From Microbacterium sp. M28 (lineage in GTDB: Bacteria > Actinomycetota > Actinomycetes > Actinomycetales > Microbacteriaceae): a stretch of 64,000 nucleotides of DNA. Shown here piece by piece: positions 41,083 through 48,396 of the stretch. Position 1 is the stretch's first letter. Each line of letters begins with the position of its first letter. The notes beneath the pieces are model-generated. The model did not search any database. It had not been told where the DNA came from and saw only the letters and a program-made list of their open reading frames with translations. The stretch spans positions 1,178,001-1,242,000 of the forward strand of contig NZ_CP107546.1 in NCBI RefSeq assembly GCF_025836995.1, in the 5' to 3' direction. The translations under genes were made by a program, and so were the position numbers.

Positions 41083-42060
41083 TCAGAACTTCAGCAGCAC
41101 CTTGCCGATGCGTCCGGCCGTGTTACTGGCGCGCACGGCGTCCGCGGCATCCGCGGCGTCGAAGATGCCGGCGACCGGCAGGGTGAGCGTGCCGTCGGAG
41201 ACGCGCTGGATCAGTTCGCCGAACAGGGCGCCCTTCGTCGAGGCATCCATCGTCTGGCTGACCTTGCTGCCCCAGAAGCCCTTGACCGTGGCCTGCTTGA
41301 AGATGACATCTCCGGACGAGATCTCCATGACGGGTGAACTCATCGCGCCGAAGGCGACGAGGGTGCCGTTCTCGGCGAGCAGCGAGAGGACGTGGCCGGA
41401 TGCCGCGCCGCCGACCGAGTCGACGCCGGCGACGATCGGGGCGCCGCCGGTGAGCCTCGCCGCCTGTTCGCGCCAGTCGTCCTGATCGGTGGAGATGACG
41501 TTCTCGATGCCCTGCGAACGGAGCTCCTCGATGCCCTCGGCGCGTCGGACGAGACCGAGGACGTTGACTCCGCGCGCGGCGCCGAGCTGCGCGAGCATGC
41601 GCCCGACGGCACCGTTCGCCGCGTTCTGGACGATCCAGTCGCCTTCTCGGACGTCGAGGAATTGCAGCAGGCTGATCGTGCTGAACGGCATGGAGATCAG
41701 CTGCGCGGCCGCCTCATCGGGGAGCGCATCCGGCACGGGGATGAGTCCTGCCGCGCTTGCGACGAGGTACTCGGCCCAGGCGCCGAACGCTCCGCCGCTG
41801 GCGACGCGCTGCCCGACGGTGAGATTCTCGACGCCCTCGCCGAGCGCGTCGACGATGCCGACGGCCTCGGTGCCGGATGCCGCGGGCAGTTCGGGCTTGT
41901 ACCCGTAGGTGCCGCGGATCGTCCAGATGTCGTGGTTGTGGATGGGGGACAGCAGGATGCGCAGCCGCACCTGGCCCGGGCCGGGTTCGGGGAGCGGACG
42001 GTCCTCGAGGACGAGGACATCCTCCGCCGGGCCGAACGTGTGATGGATGAGAGCGCGCAT
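41083..42060 (-). CDS. Zinc-binding dehydrogenase family quinone oxidoreductase (MDR)
   Basis: This 325-residue medium-chain reductase lacks the structural zinc cysteines and has the NADPH Rossmann motif as VQNAANGAVGRMLAQLG. The N-terminus (IHHTFGPAEDVLVLEDRPLPEPGPGQVRLRI) fits the quinone oxidoreductase branch. It is translated by TGATG coupling from ohr, so it belongs to the organic-peroxide response operon and probably detoxifies quinones or reactive aldehydes. Confidence 0.83.
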   Translation of the reverse strand: MRALIHHTFGPAEDVLVLEDRPLPEPGPGQVRLRILLSPIHNHDIWTIRGTYGYKPELPAASGTEAVGIVDALGEGVENLTVGQRVASGGAFGAWAEYLVASAAGLIPVPDALPDEAAAQLISMPFSTISLLQFLDVREGDWIVQNAANGAVGRMLAQLGAARGVNVLGLVRRAEGIEELRSQGIENVISTDQDDWREQAARLTGGAPIVAGVDSVGGAASGHVLSLLAENGTLVAFGAMSSPVMEISSGDVIFKQATVKGFWGSKVSQTMDASTKGALFGELIQRVSDGTLTLPVAGIFDAADAADAVRASNTAGRIGKVLLKF

Positions 42061-42482
42061 CAGTCCTCCGAGACCGTGATGGCGACGTCGATGTTTCCGC
42101 GCGTCGCGTTCGAGTAGGGGCAGACCTGGTGCGCGGCATCCGCCAGCGCCTGAGCCTGATCGTGCGGCAGGTCGGGGATGACGACCTCGAGCTGGACGGC
42201 CAGCCCGTAGCCGCCGGTGCCGTTCGCGCCGATCTGCACGCGGGCGCCCACCGACGAGTCGGCGATCGACACCTTCTGCGCGCGGGCGACGCTCTGCAGC
42301 GCCGAGTGGAAACAGGCCGCATAACCGGCGGCGAACAGCTGCTCCGGGTTGGCTCCGTCGCCGGAACCACCCATCTCGGCGGGGACGGCGAGGTTCAGCT
42401 CGAGGCGTCCTTCACTCGTGGCGACTCGGCCGTTTCGGCCTGCGCCGGTGGCGAGGGCTTCGGCGGTGTACAGGGCTTCCAT
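42060..42482 (-). CDS. ohr: Organic hydroperoxide resistance protein
   Basis: This 140-residue thiol peroxidase reduces organic hydroperoxides using a Cys pair, seen as AACFHSAL (Cys57) and HQVCPYSNAT (Cys121), with family motifs GGSGDGANPEQLFAAGYAACF. AAAGGAATCC precedes the ATG. It follows ohrR by 21 nt and overlaps the quinone reductase gene. Confidence 0.95.
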   Translation of the reverse strand: MEALYTAEALATGAGRNGRVATSEGRLELNLAVPAEMGGSGDGANPEQLFAAGYAACFHSALQSVARAQKVSIADSSVGARVQIGANGTGGYGLAVQLEVVIPDLPHDQAQALADAAHQVCPYSNATRGNIDVAITVSED

Positions 42483-42503
42483 CGTGTGGATTCCTTTCGG
42501 TTG

Positions 42504-42947
42504 TCAGTTCGTGGTGGCCGGGACGCCGGCCTGCAGCAGAGCGGTGAGTTCCTGCAGCTCGGCGATCAGCCTGCGCCGGTGGGCGTCGTCGTGGATGCCG
42601 GCGAGTTCGGCGACCTGGGCACGCACGGGGGCGAGTTCGGCGCGGAGCGCGAGCCCTTCGTCTGTGAGCTGCACCGTGACCACGCGTTCGTCGGTGGTGC
42701 TGCGCGACTTGGTGACGAGACCGGCCTGCTCGAGGCGTCGCACCAGGGGAGACAGGGTGCCGGAGTCGAGCTGCATGGCATCGCCGAGCGAGCCGATCGT
42801 CTGGTCACCCTCGTTCCAGAGCACGGCGAGGACGAGGTACTGCGGGTAGGTGAGCTTCCACGGTGCGAGCAGCGTGCGATACGTCTGGGTGGTCGCACGG
42901 GCCGCGGAGTAGAGGGAGAAGCACACCATCTCGTCTGTGATGCTCAT
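42504..42947 (-). CDS. ohrR: MarR-family organic hydroperoxide sensor
   Basis: This 147-residue winged-helix repressor has the reactive cysteine near the N-terminus (DEMVCFSLYSAARAT, Cys9) and the MarR DNA-binding segment DAMQLDSGTLSPLVRRLEQAGLV and the wing region KSRSTTDERVVTV. Oxidation of the cysteine by organic peroxides should release DNA and induce ohr. I prefer the ATG at 42945-42947: upstream alternatives (ATG 42968, GTG 42980) fall in the operator palindrome. Confidence 0.92.
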   Translation of the reverse strand: MSITDEMVCFSLYSAARATTQTYRTLLAPWKLTYPQYLVLAVLWNEGDQTIGSLGDAMQLDSGTLSPLVRRLEQAGLVTKSRSTTDERVVTVQLTDEGLALRAELAPVRAQVAELAGIHDDAHRRRLIAELQELTALLQAGVPATTN

Positions 42948-42967
42948 ATCACTATGGTTGCACGCCA

Positions 42968-42987
42968 TTGAGTTGTGCACAACTTAA
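42968..42987. promoter_or_regulatory. OhrR operator palindrome
   Basis: AGTTGTGCACAACT (42971-42984) is a perfect 14-bp palindrome, extended to 20 bp with one mismatched pair. It lies 21 bp upstream of the ohrR start, overlapping the promoter, where a MarR-type autorepressor would bind. Confidence 0.7.
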
Positions 42988-43005
42988 ATGCGACGACGCG
43001 ACGCG

Positions 43006-43470
43006 TCAGGTCGCCATCCTTGCCTGGCGGATGGCGCGTGCTCGTTCGGCCAGGACGGCGTCTTCGCAGAGCACGGGCCCGTCGGAGATGTCGACGTTCC
43101 GGGTCGGATCATCGCTCGAGTGCTGAGGCAGCAGGTGGCAGTGCAGGTGCGGCATCCGATGCCCCATGACGAGATAGTCGATCTTCCGGGGGTCCAGGGC
43201 CGCCCCGATCGCGCGACCGGCACGTTGCACGTCGCGCCAGAACGCGGCCAGTTGCGTCGGTTCGAGCAGGGACAGGTCCGTGACATGCTCGCGAAGGATC
43301 ACCAGGCAGTACCCGGGATGTGCCTGATTGCGCGCCAGGCGCAGATGGGTCGTTTCCGTCGAGGCGATCAGGATGCTGTGCGGGTTCGACTCGAGGTGCG
43401 CGTCGCCGCACATTCCGCAGCCGTCGGCCGCATGGAGTTGCGTCCATTCCTCGTCGGTCCACCAGGGCAT
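43006..43470 (-). CDS. HIT family protein
   Basis: This 154-residue histidine-triad protein carries HxHxH in MPHLHCHLLPQ (His108, His110, His112) and a CxxC in GCGMCGDAH (Cys18, Cys21) that may bind zinc. HIT enzymes hydrolyse nucleotide conjugates such as dinucleoside polyphosphates or AMP-lysine adducts. The ATG at 43468-43470 has no ribosome-binding site of its own; it overlaps the stop of a 12-codon leader ORF (TGATG), which is its likely means of translation. Confidence 0.8.
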   Translation of the reverse strand: MPWWTDEEWTQLHAADGCGMCGDAHLESNPHSILIASTETTHLRLARNQAHPGYCLVILREHVTDLSLLEPTQLAAFWRDVQRAGRAIGAALDPRKIDYLVMGHRMPHLHCHLLPQHSSDDPTRNVDISDGPVLCEDAVLAERARAIRQARMAT

Positions 43471-43508
43471 CAGGCGGTGCGTCGGTCCAGGGCGGTGTCG
43501 GGGCTCAT
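43470..43508 (-). CDS. Putative 12-residue leader ORF of the HIT gene
   Basis: The ORF encodes MSPDTALDRRTA and ends in TGA, whose last base starts the HIT ATG (TGATG). A -10 TAGGAT (minus strand, 43522-43517) is 8 nt before its ATG, so the message would start within 1-2 nt of this codon. Ribosomes would read it as a leaderless frame and then re-initiate on the HIT gene. Confidence 0.4.
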   Translation of the reverse strand: MSPDTALDRRTA

Positions 43509-43525
43509 GGTTGCCGATCCTAGGG

Positions 43526-43603
43526 GGCGATCGGAATCAGAAAAGAAGAGAAACGTCGGTTCTGGATGCTCAGAACCGACGTTCGTCTTCTTTCCCGATC
43601 GCC
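43526..43603. repeat. Long nested inverted repeat
   Basis: Three nested dyads share one centre: 9 bp (43526-43534 with 43595-43603), 8 bp (43542-43549 with 43586-43593) and 13 bp (43552-43564 with 43571-43583) around a GATGCT loop. It lies between the HIT promoter and the tRNA-Arg terminator and could be a second terminator or a palindromic repeat element. Confidence 0.65.
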
Positions 43604-43610
43604 GTGGGAT

Positions 43611-43650
43611 ACGCGAAGAGGGCCGTCCGGATGGACGGCCCTCTTCGCGT
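43611..43650 (-). terminator. Terminator after tRNA-Arg
   Basis: An 18-bp perfect stem (43611-43628 with 43633-43650) with a GGAT loop follows the tRNA 3' end by 10 nt on the minus strand; a short T-run lies between the tRNA and the stem. Confidence 0.8.
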
Positions 43651-43660
43651 GAAAAACGTG

Positions 43661-43733
43661 TGCCCCCGACAGGAGTCGAACCTGCGACCTACGGTACCGG
43701 AAACCGGCGCTCTATCCACTGAGCTACGGAGGC
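43661..43733 (-). tRNA. tRNA-Arg (anticodon CCG)
   Basis: A 73-nt cloverleaf is read on the minus strand. The 7-bp acceptor stem pairs GCCTCCG with CGGGGGC (one T-G pair); D arm GCTC/GAGC, anticodon loop TTCCGGT with CCG at 34-36, and T arm with GGTTCGACTCC are present. The 27-43 pair of the anticodon stem is a C-T mismatch. CCA is not encoded. It decodes CGG, a frequent Arg codon in this genome. Confidence 0.95.
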
Positions 43734-43749
43734 GTACCGAAAGACGATA

Positions 43750-44550
43750 TCACTGCTCGGGGTCGGTCTCCGACGCGACGGGGGCCGCAGCGGGCTCGCC
43801 GCCGAACTCCGAGAGCGCCTCGGCCACCTTGCTCGCCAGGTACTGGTGGCCCGCGGTCGACGGATGCTTGCGCCCCAGGTCCACATCGATCACGTCGAGA
43901 TAGTTCTCGGGGGTGATCCACTCCCGCTCGATGGGGGAGATGTACCACCAGCCGCGTGCGGCGGCGAGTTCGCCCAGGTCCATGTCGATCCGCGCGGTTC
44001 CGTCGCCGACCGGCAGCTCGTGCGGTGCGGGTCCCAGCACGACGATCGCGGCATCCGGATAGAGACCGGCCAATGCGTCCCAGGCCGCGGTCACGGCTTC
44101 GCGGTATCCGGCTTCGCCCTGGAGTCGATCGTTGATCGATCCCTGGATGATCACGAGATCGGGCGCGAGCCCTGGGTTCAGCGCCGCGATCCGCTCGCCG
44201 AAGGCCGGACCGTCCAGGCCGGGCTTGAGGTATCCGCTGCCGCGGACGCCCTTGACGACCGATTCGCCGTTCAGCAGGCCGCCGAGCAGGTAAGCGTATC
44301 CATGGGTGAACGGCGCCGCGGCGGAGCCGTAGGTCCACGAGTCGCCGAATACCAGCACCACCGGATGCTCCGGCAACGCGAGGGGCGCGGGCTCGACCAC
44401 CATGGCCGCATCACCGGCGCCGACAGGGGCGGCCTCCGGCAGCGGAGCCCACGGTCGCCACAGGCCCAGGAGCAGCGCCGAGATCGCCACCAGGCCCAGT
44501 GCGCACGACGCGAGAACGCGCCCTCGATGCGCGCGGGAAGCCAGGTTCAT
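43750..44550 (-). CDS. SGNH/GDSL hydrolase, membrane-anchored
   Basis: This 266-residue protein has an N-terminal hydrophobic helix (VLASCALGLVAISALLLGLW) and an extracytoplasmic SGNH domain. Block I is VFGDSWTYGS with the nucleophile Ser, the Asn lies in IIQGSIND and the catalytic His in LGRKHPSTAGHQY. Relatives deacetylate or de-esterify envelope polysaccharides. The -10 TACTCT (minus strand, 44562-44557) is 6 nt before the ATG, so the mRNA is predicted leaderless. Confidence 0.8.
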   Translation of the reverse strand: MNLASRAHRGRVLASCALGLVAISALLLGLWRPWAPLPEAAPVGAGDAAMVVEPAPLALPEHPVVLVFGDSWTYGSAAAPFTHGYAYLLGGLLNGESVVKGVRGSGYLKPGLDGPAFGERIAALNPGLAPDLVIIQGSINDRLQGEAGYREAVTAAWDALAGLYPDAAIVVLGPAPHELPVGDGTARIDMDLGELAAARGWWYISPIEREWITPENYLDVIDVDLGRKHPSTAGHQYLASKVAEALSEFGGEPAAAPVASETDPEQ

Positions 44551-44620
44551 GGCATGAGAGTAGATCACGATCCGCTCAGCGCAAATTCCGACCCGGTCGG
44601 AGCCGTAAACTGGGGTCGCT

Positions 44621-46285
44621 ATGAACCCTGACTCCCTCGCCGAAGCCCTCCTCGCCGTCGTCACCCCGATCGCGGCGTCCCTGCGACCGGACGAGGCTCT
44701 CGACCTCACCGCATCCGACATCGTGCTGGAGCGCCCGCGCAACCGCGACCACGGCGATTGGGCGTCCAACCTTGCGATGCGCCTCGCGAAGCCGCTGGGC
44801 ACCAACCCGCGTGCGCTCGCCGAGCAGATCGTGACGGCCCTCGTCGACGTCGACGGCGTCGCCAGCGCCGAGGTCGCCGGTCCTGGGTTCATCAACATCC
44901 GTCTCGAGGCGGGCGCCGCCGGTGTCCTGGCGAAGACGATCGTCGACGCGGGCCCGGCATACGGCACCAACGATTCGCAGGCCGGAGTGAGCGTGAACGT
45001 CGAGTTCGTCTCGGCGAACCCGACCGGTCCGCTGCACATCGGGCACACCCGCTGGGCGGCGCTCGGCGACTCCATCGTGCGTCTGCTGCTGGCCAGCGGT
45101 GCGAACGCCGTGCGCGAGTACTACATCAACGACGCCGGGGCGCAGATGGAGCGGTTCGCGATCTCGGTGCTGGCCGCGGCGAAGGGCGAGCCCACCCCGG
45201 AGGGCGGCTACCCGGGCGAGTACATCACCGAACTCGCCGGGCGCGTGCTCGACGCGCGCCCCGATCTGCTCGGACTGCCGGACGACCAGCAGCTGACCGT
45301 CGCCCGCGATCTGGCTTATGAATTCCAACTCGCCGAGATCCAGGCGTCCCTCGCGCGCTTCAACGTGCCGTTCGACGTGTGGTTCTCCGAGCGCACCCTG
45401 CACGCGAAGGACGCGGACGGCTCCAGCCTCATCGACCAGTCCGTCGATCGGTTGCGCGAACAGGGGCACGTGTTCGACGAGGATGGCGCCGTCTGGGTGC
45501 GCACCACCGACTTCGGAGACGACAAGGACCGCGTCATCCGCCGCTCGAACGGGGAGTACACGTACTTCGCGGCCGACTCGGCGTACTACCTGAACAAGGG
45601 CGACCGCGGGTTCGAGAACAAGATCTACCTGCTCGGCGCCGACCACCACGGCTACGTGCACCGTCTCAAGGCGGTCGCCGGCGCGGCCGGCCAGGACCCG
45701 GACAAAAACATCGAGGTGCTCATCGGGCAGCTCGTGTCGATTCGTGGCGCTCGCCTGAGCAAGCGCGCCGGGAACATCATCGAGATGGATGACCTGCAGG
45801 CGTGGATCGGCACAGACGCCCTCCGGTACGCGCTTGAGCGCTCTCCTGCCGACTCCCCGCTCGACCTCGATCCCGAACTGCTGCAGAAGCGGACGAACGA
45901 CAACCCGGTGTTCTACGTGCAGTACGCGCACGCCCGAACCCACAATGTCGCCCGCAATGCCGCCGATTCCGGCGTCGATCGCGGCGAATTCGTGCCCGAG
46001 ACGCTCACGCACGAGACCGAGTCGGCGCTCCTGGGCGCCCTTCAGGAGTTCCCGCGCATCGTCGCGTTCGCCGCGCAGGTGCGCGAGCCGCACCGCATCG
46101 CCCGTTACCTTGAGGAACTCGCCGGCCTCTACCACCGCTGGTACGACAGCTGCCGCGTCATCCCGCAGGGTGACGACCCGATCGAGTCGGTGCACCGCAC
46201 GCGGCTGTGGCTCAACGACGCCGCCGGTCAGGTCTTTCGCAACGGTCTCGACCTGCTCGGCGTCTCCGCGCCCGAGCGCATGTGA
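44621..46285 (+). CDS. argS: Arginyl-tRNA synthetase
   Basis: This 554-residue class I synthetase charges tRNA-Arg. It has the Add-1 domain, the HIGH motif in NPTGPLHIGHTRW, a KMSKS equivalent as RLSKRAGN and a DALR anticodon-binding end (HRTRLWLNDAAGQVFRNGLDLLG). The -10 TAAACT (44606-44611) is 9 nt before the ATG, giving a leader of 2-3 nt. It opens the conserved argS-lysA-hom-thrB block, and a tRNA-Arg gene lies 0.9 kb upstream. Confidence 0.96.
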   Translation: MNPDSLAEALLAVVTPIAASLRPDEALDLTASDIVLERPRNRDHGDWASNLAMRLAKPLGTNPRALAEQIVTALVDVDGVASAEVAGPGFINIRLEAGAAGVLAKTIVDAGPAYGTNDSQAGVSVNVEFVSANPTGPLHIGHTRWAALGDSIVRLLLASGANAVREYYINDAGAQMERFAISVLAAAKGEPTPEGGYPGEYITELAGRVLDARPDLLGLPDDQQLTVARDLAYEFQLAEIQASLARFNVPFDVWFSERTLHAKDADGSSLIDQSVDRLREQGHVFDEDGAVWVRTTDFGDDKDRVIRRSNGEYTYFAADSAYYLNKGDRGFENKIYLLGADHHGYVHRLKAVAGAAGQDPDKNIEVLIGQLVSIRGARLSKRAGNIIEMDDLQAWIGTDALRYALERSPADSPLDLDPELLQKRTNDNPVFYVQYAHARTHNVARNAADSGVDRGEFVPETLTHETESALLGALQEFPRIVAFAAQVREPHRIARYLEELAGLYHRWYDSCRVIPQGDDPIESVHRTRLWLNDAAGQVFRNGLDLLGVSAPERM

Positions 46286-46311
46286 CCCCGACCGACGGAC
46301 AGGATCCGAGC

Positions 46312-47154
46312 ATGAGCGACGACAACCGCACCGAGCCGTACCCGGATCTCTCCGTCGAGCATCCGACCCTGGTGATCCCCGGATCGGTGGAAAGCCCCGC
46401 GCCCGCTCGCAAGCCGAAGCGCAAGCGCTGGCCGTGGGTCGTCGGCATCACGGTGGTCGTCCTCATCCTCCTCGTCGTCGCGGCCGAGCTGATCGCGCGT
46501 GCCGTGCTGCCGGGAATCGCCCGCGGCATCGTGATCGAGCAGCTCGACCTCCCCGCCGACCAGCAGCTCGACGTGCAGGCCGAAGGCATCCTGCTGCCCC
46601 AGCTGATCGCCGGCAGCCTGACCGAGCTCAAGCTCTCCACGGATGCCGTGGCCATCGGCGACATCACCGGTGCCGTCGACGTCACCGCCCTCGGCGTCCC
46701 GCTCCGAGGCGGCGACCTGGAATCGGCCAGCGGGACGGTCCGCATCGATCAGGAGCAGTTCCAGGGTCTGCTCGAGCAGACGGACCTGCCGATCGACTCC
46801 CTCACGTTCGACGCACCGGATGTCACGGCCGCCGGTTCGGTCGACGTGCTCGGTTTCGCGCTGCCGATCGCCCTCACCGCCACACCGGGTGCCGAAGGCG
46901 GCGAGCTCACGCTGACGCCCGTCAAGCTGCTCGTCGGGGGAGTGGAGCTCAACGCCGACCAGGTCTCGGATCGGTTCGGCGAGCTCGGTGAACGCCTGAC
47001 CCAGACGCAGCGCATCTGCATCGCGGATCGCCTCCCCGCCGGGCTCACCCTCGCGGGCCTGACGATCGACGGGACGGAAGCGGTCGCCGACCTGTCCGTC
47101 GCCGGCGGCATCCTCACTGACCCGGCTCTGCAGGAGAACGGCGTCTGCGGGTAG
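46312..47154 (+). CDS. DUF2993 (LmeA-like) membrane-anchored protein
   Basis: This 280-residue protein has a proline-rich cytoplasmic start, a basic patch (RKPKRKRWP), one transmembrane helix (VVGITVVVLILLVVAAELIA) and an extracytoplasmic DUF2993 domain. The mycobacterial relative LmeA is needed for lipomannan elongation, so an envelope lipid role is plausible. An in-frame GTG at 46282 overlaps the argS stop (GTGA) and could be the true start; I keep the ATG with AGGA upstream. Confidence 0.78.
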   Translation: MSDDNRTEPYPDLSVEHPTLVIPGSVESPAPARKPKRKRWPWVVGITVVVLILLVVAAELIARAVLPGIARGIVIEQLDLPADQQLDVQAEGILLPQLIAGSLTELKLSTDAVAIGDITGAVDVTALGVPLRGGDLESASGTVRIDQEQFQGLLEQTDLPIDSLTFDAPDVTAAGSVDVLGFALPIALTATPGAEGGELTLTPVKLLVGGVELNADQVSDRFGELGERLTQTQRICIADRLPAGLTLAGLTIDGTEAVADLSVAGGILTDPALQENGVCG

Positions 47155-47157
47155 GCG

Positions 47158-48213
47158 TCAGTCCGGCTTGGCGGTCGCCCCCGCCGCCTCCCTGGCCGCC
47201 TTGAGCGCGTTCACCGCGACGGCGACGTCGTGCTCGGCCCGCTGCACTCGCCGCTGCGGGAGAGTGCTGGCGCCGAAGCGTGCACTGACGCGGTCCTCGG
47301 ACTCCTCGATCCCGGTGACGATGTACGCGCAGGCGATCAGGATCACCTGGGTCGAGAAGTTCATCCAGATCAGCAGAGCCAGCAGCGAGGCGAACGTCGC
47401 GAGCAGCGGGTTGGACGCCGCGCCGCCGACGAACAGTGTCGACAGTTCCTGCAGCACGATGAGCCCGATGGCGCCGAGCCCCGCGCCCGACCAGAGCGCG
47501 CGCGCCGGGGCACGGCGTCCGGACAGCAGCACGAAGACGCCGGCCACCAGGCCCGCATCGAGCGCGAACACGACGAGGATCGACACCGCTCGGACACCCC
47601 ATTCGGCGGCGATCGAGTCGGTCGGCATGCCGAGCAGTTCCGTGACCCACGTGATGCCGAGTCGGCCGAGCGCTGTCAGCACCGCCGCGGCCAGGAATGC
47701 GGCGGCGATCCCGGCCGCGAGGAGCAGGTTGCGCAGTACGACCCAGACGATGAACACGTCCGCCTGGACCGTGTCGGCGATGGTGCGCACCGCAGTGCGC
47801 AACGAACCGACCGCGCCGAGCGCCGCTCCGACCAGAGCCACGATCGAGATGATGCTCGCGATCGACAGTCCCACCGGCACCGCGATCTCGTCAGGGTCCG
47901 AGATCACGCCGTCCTGGCCGAAGAGACCGGGGATCGCCGCATCCACGGAGGCGATGAGCGCCTTCCACGCCTCCGGGTTGTCCGCGAGCCACACCGTGGC
48001 GAGCGAGAAGCCCAGCAGGACGCCGGCGAACACGCTGAACAGAGCGCGGTAGGTGACGCTGTCCGCCAGCATGGCGCCGCGCCGCTCGCCGTACAGCAGC
48101 ACGGCTCGGACGAGCTTGCGCTGCAGCGCCCACGCCGTGATGCGCTCGAGCATCCGAGGCAGGCCGCCCTTCTTCGGCGGCGGGGGAGAGGGCTCGTCGT
48201 GTGCTGACTCCAT
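47158..48213 (-). CDS. YihY/virulence factor BrkB family membrane protein
   Basis: This 351-residue protein has six hydrophobic helices and the family feature DSVTYRALFSVFAGVLLGFSL, with a late GAIGLIVLQELSTLFVG and a cytoplasmic tail. Function is unknown; the name ribonuclease BN is a known misannotation. The -10 TACGTT (minus strand, 48225-48220) is 6 nt before the ATG. It interrupts the argS-lysA order on the opposite strand. Confidence 0.83.
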   Translation of the reverse strand: MESAHDEPSPPPPKKGGLPRMLERITAWALQRKLVRAVLLYGERRGAMLADSVTYRALFSVFAGVLLGFSLATVWLADNPEAWKALIASVDAAIPGLFGQDGVISDPDEIAVPVGLSIASIISIVALVGAALGAVGSLRTAVRTIADTVQADVFIVWVVLRNLLLAAGIAAAFLAAAVLTALGRLGITWVTELLGMPTDSIAAEWGVRAVSILVVFALDAGLVAGVFVLLSGRRAPARALWSGAGLGAIGLIVLQELSTLFVGGAASNPLLATFASLLALLIWMNFSTQVILIACAYIVTGIEESEDRVSARFGASTLPQRRVQRAEHDVAVAVNALKAAREAAGATAKPD

Positions 48214-48396
48214 GCGGCCAACGTAGGCCACGCGGCGGCCGGGAACGAGGGGGCTTGCCAGCATCCGGCAGGATCGACTACAGCCGCGGAACACAACGTC
48301 ACCGTGGCGGATCCGGACGACCCGTTGCCTTAGAATCGGGGGCAACCTCGCCGTGCGTCTCGTCGCCCGAGAACCCGAACCCACGATTGGTCCGCT

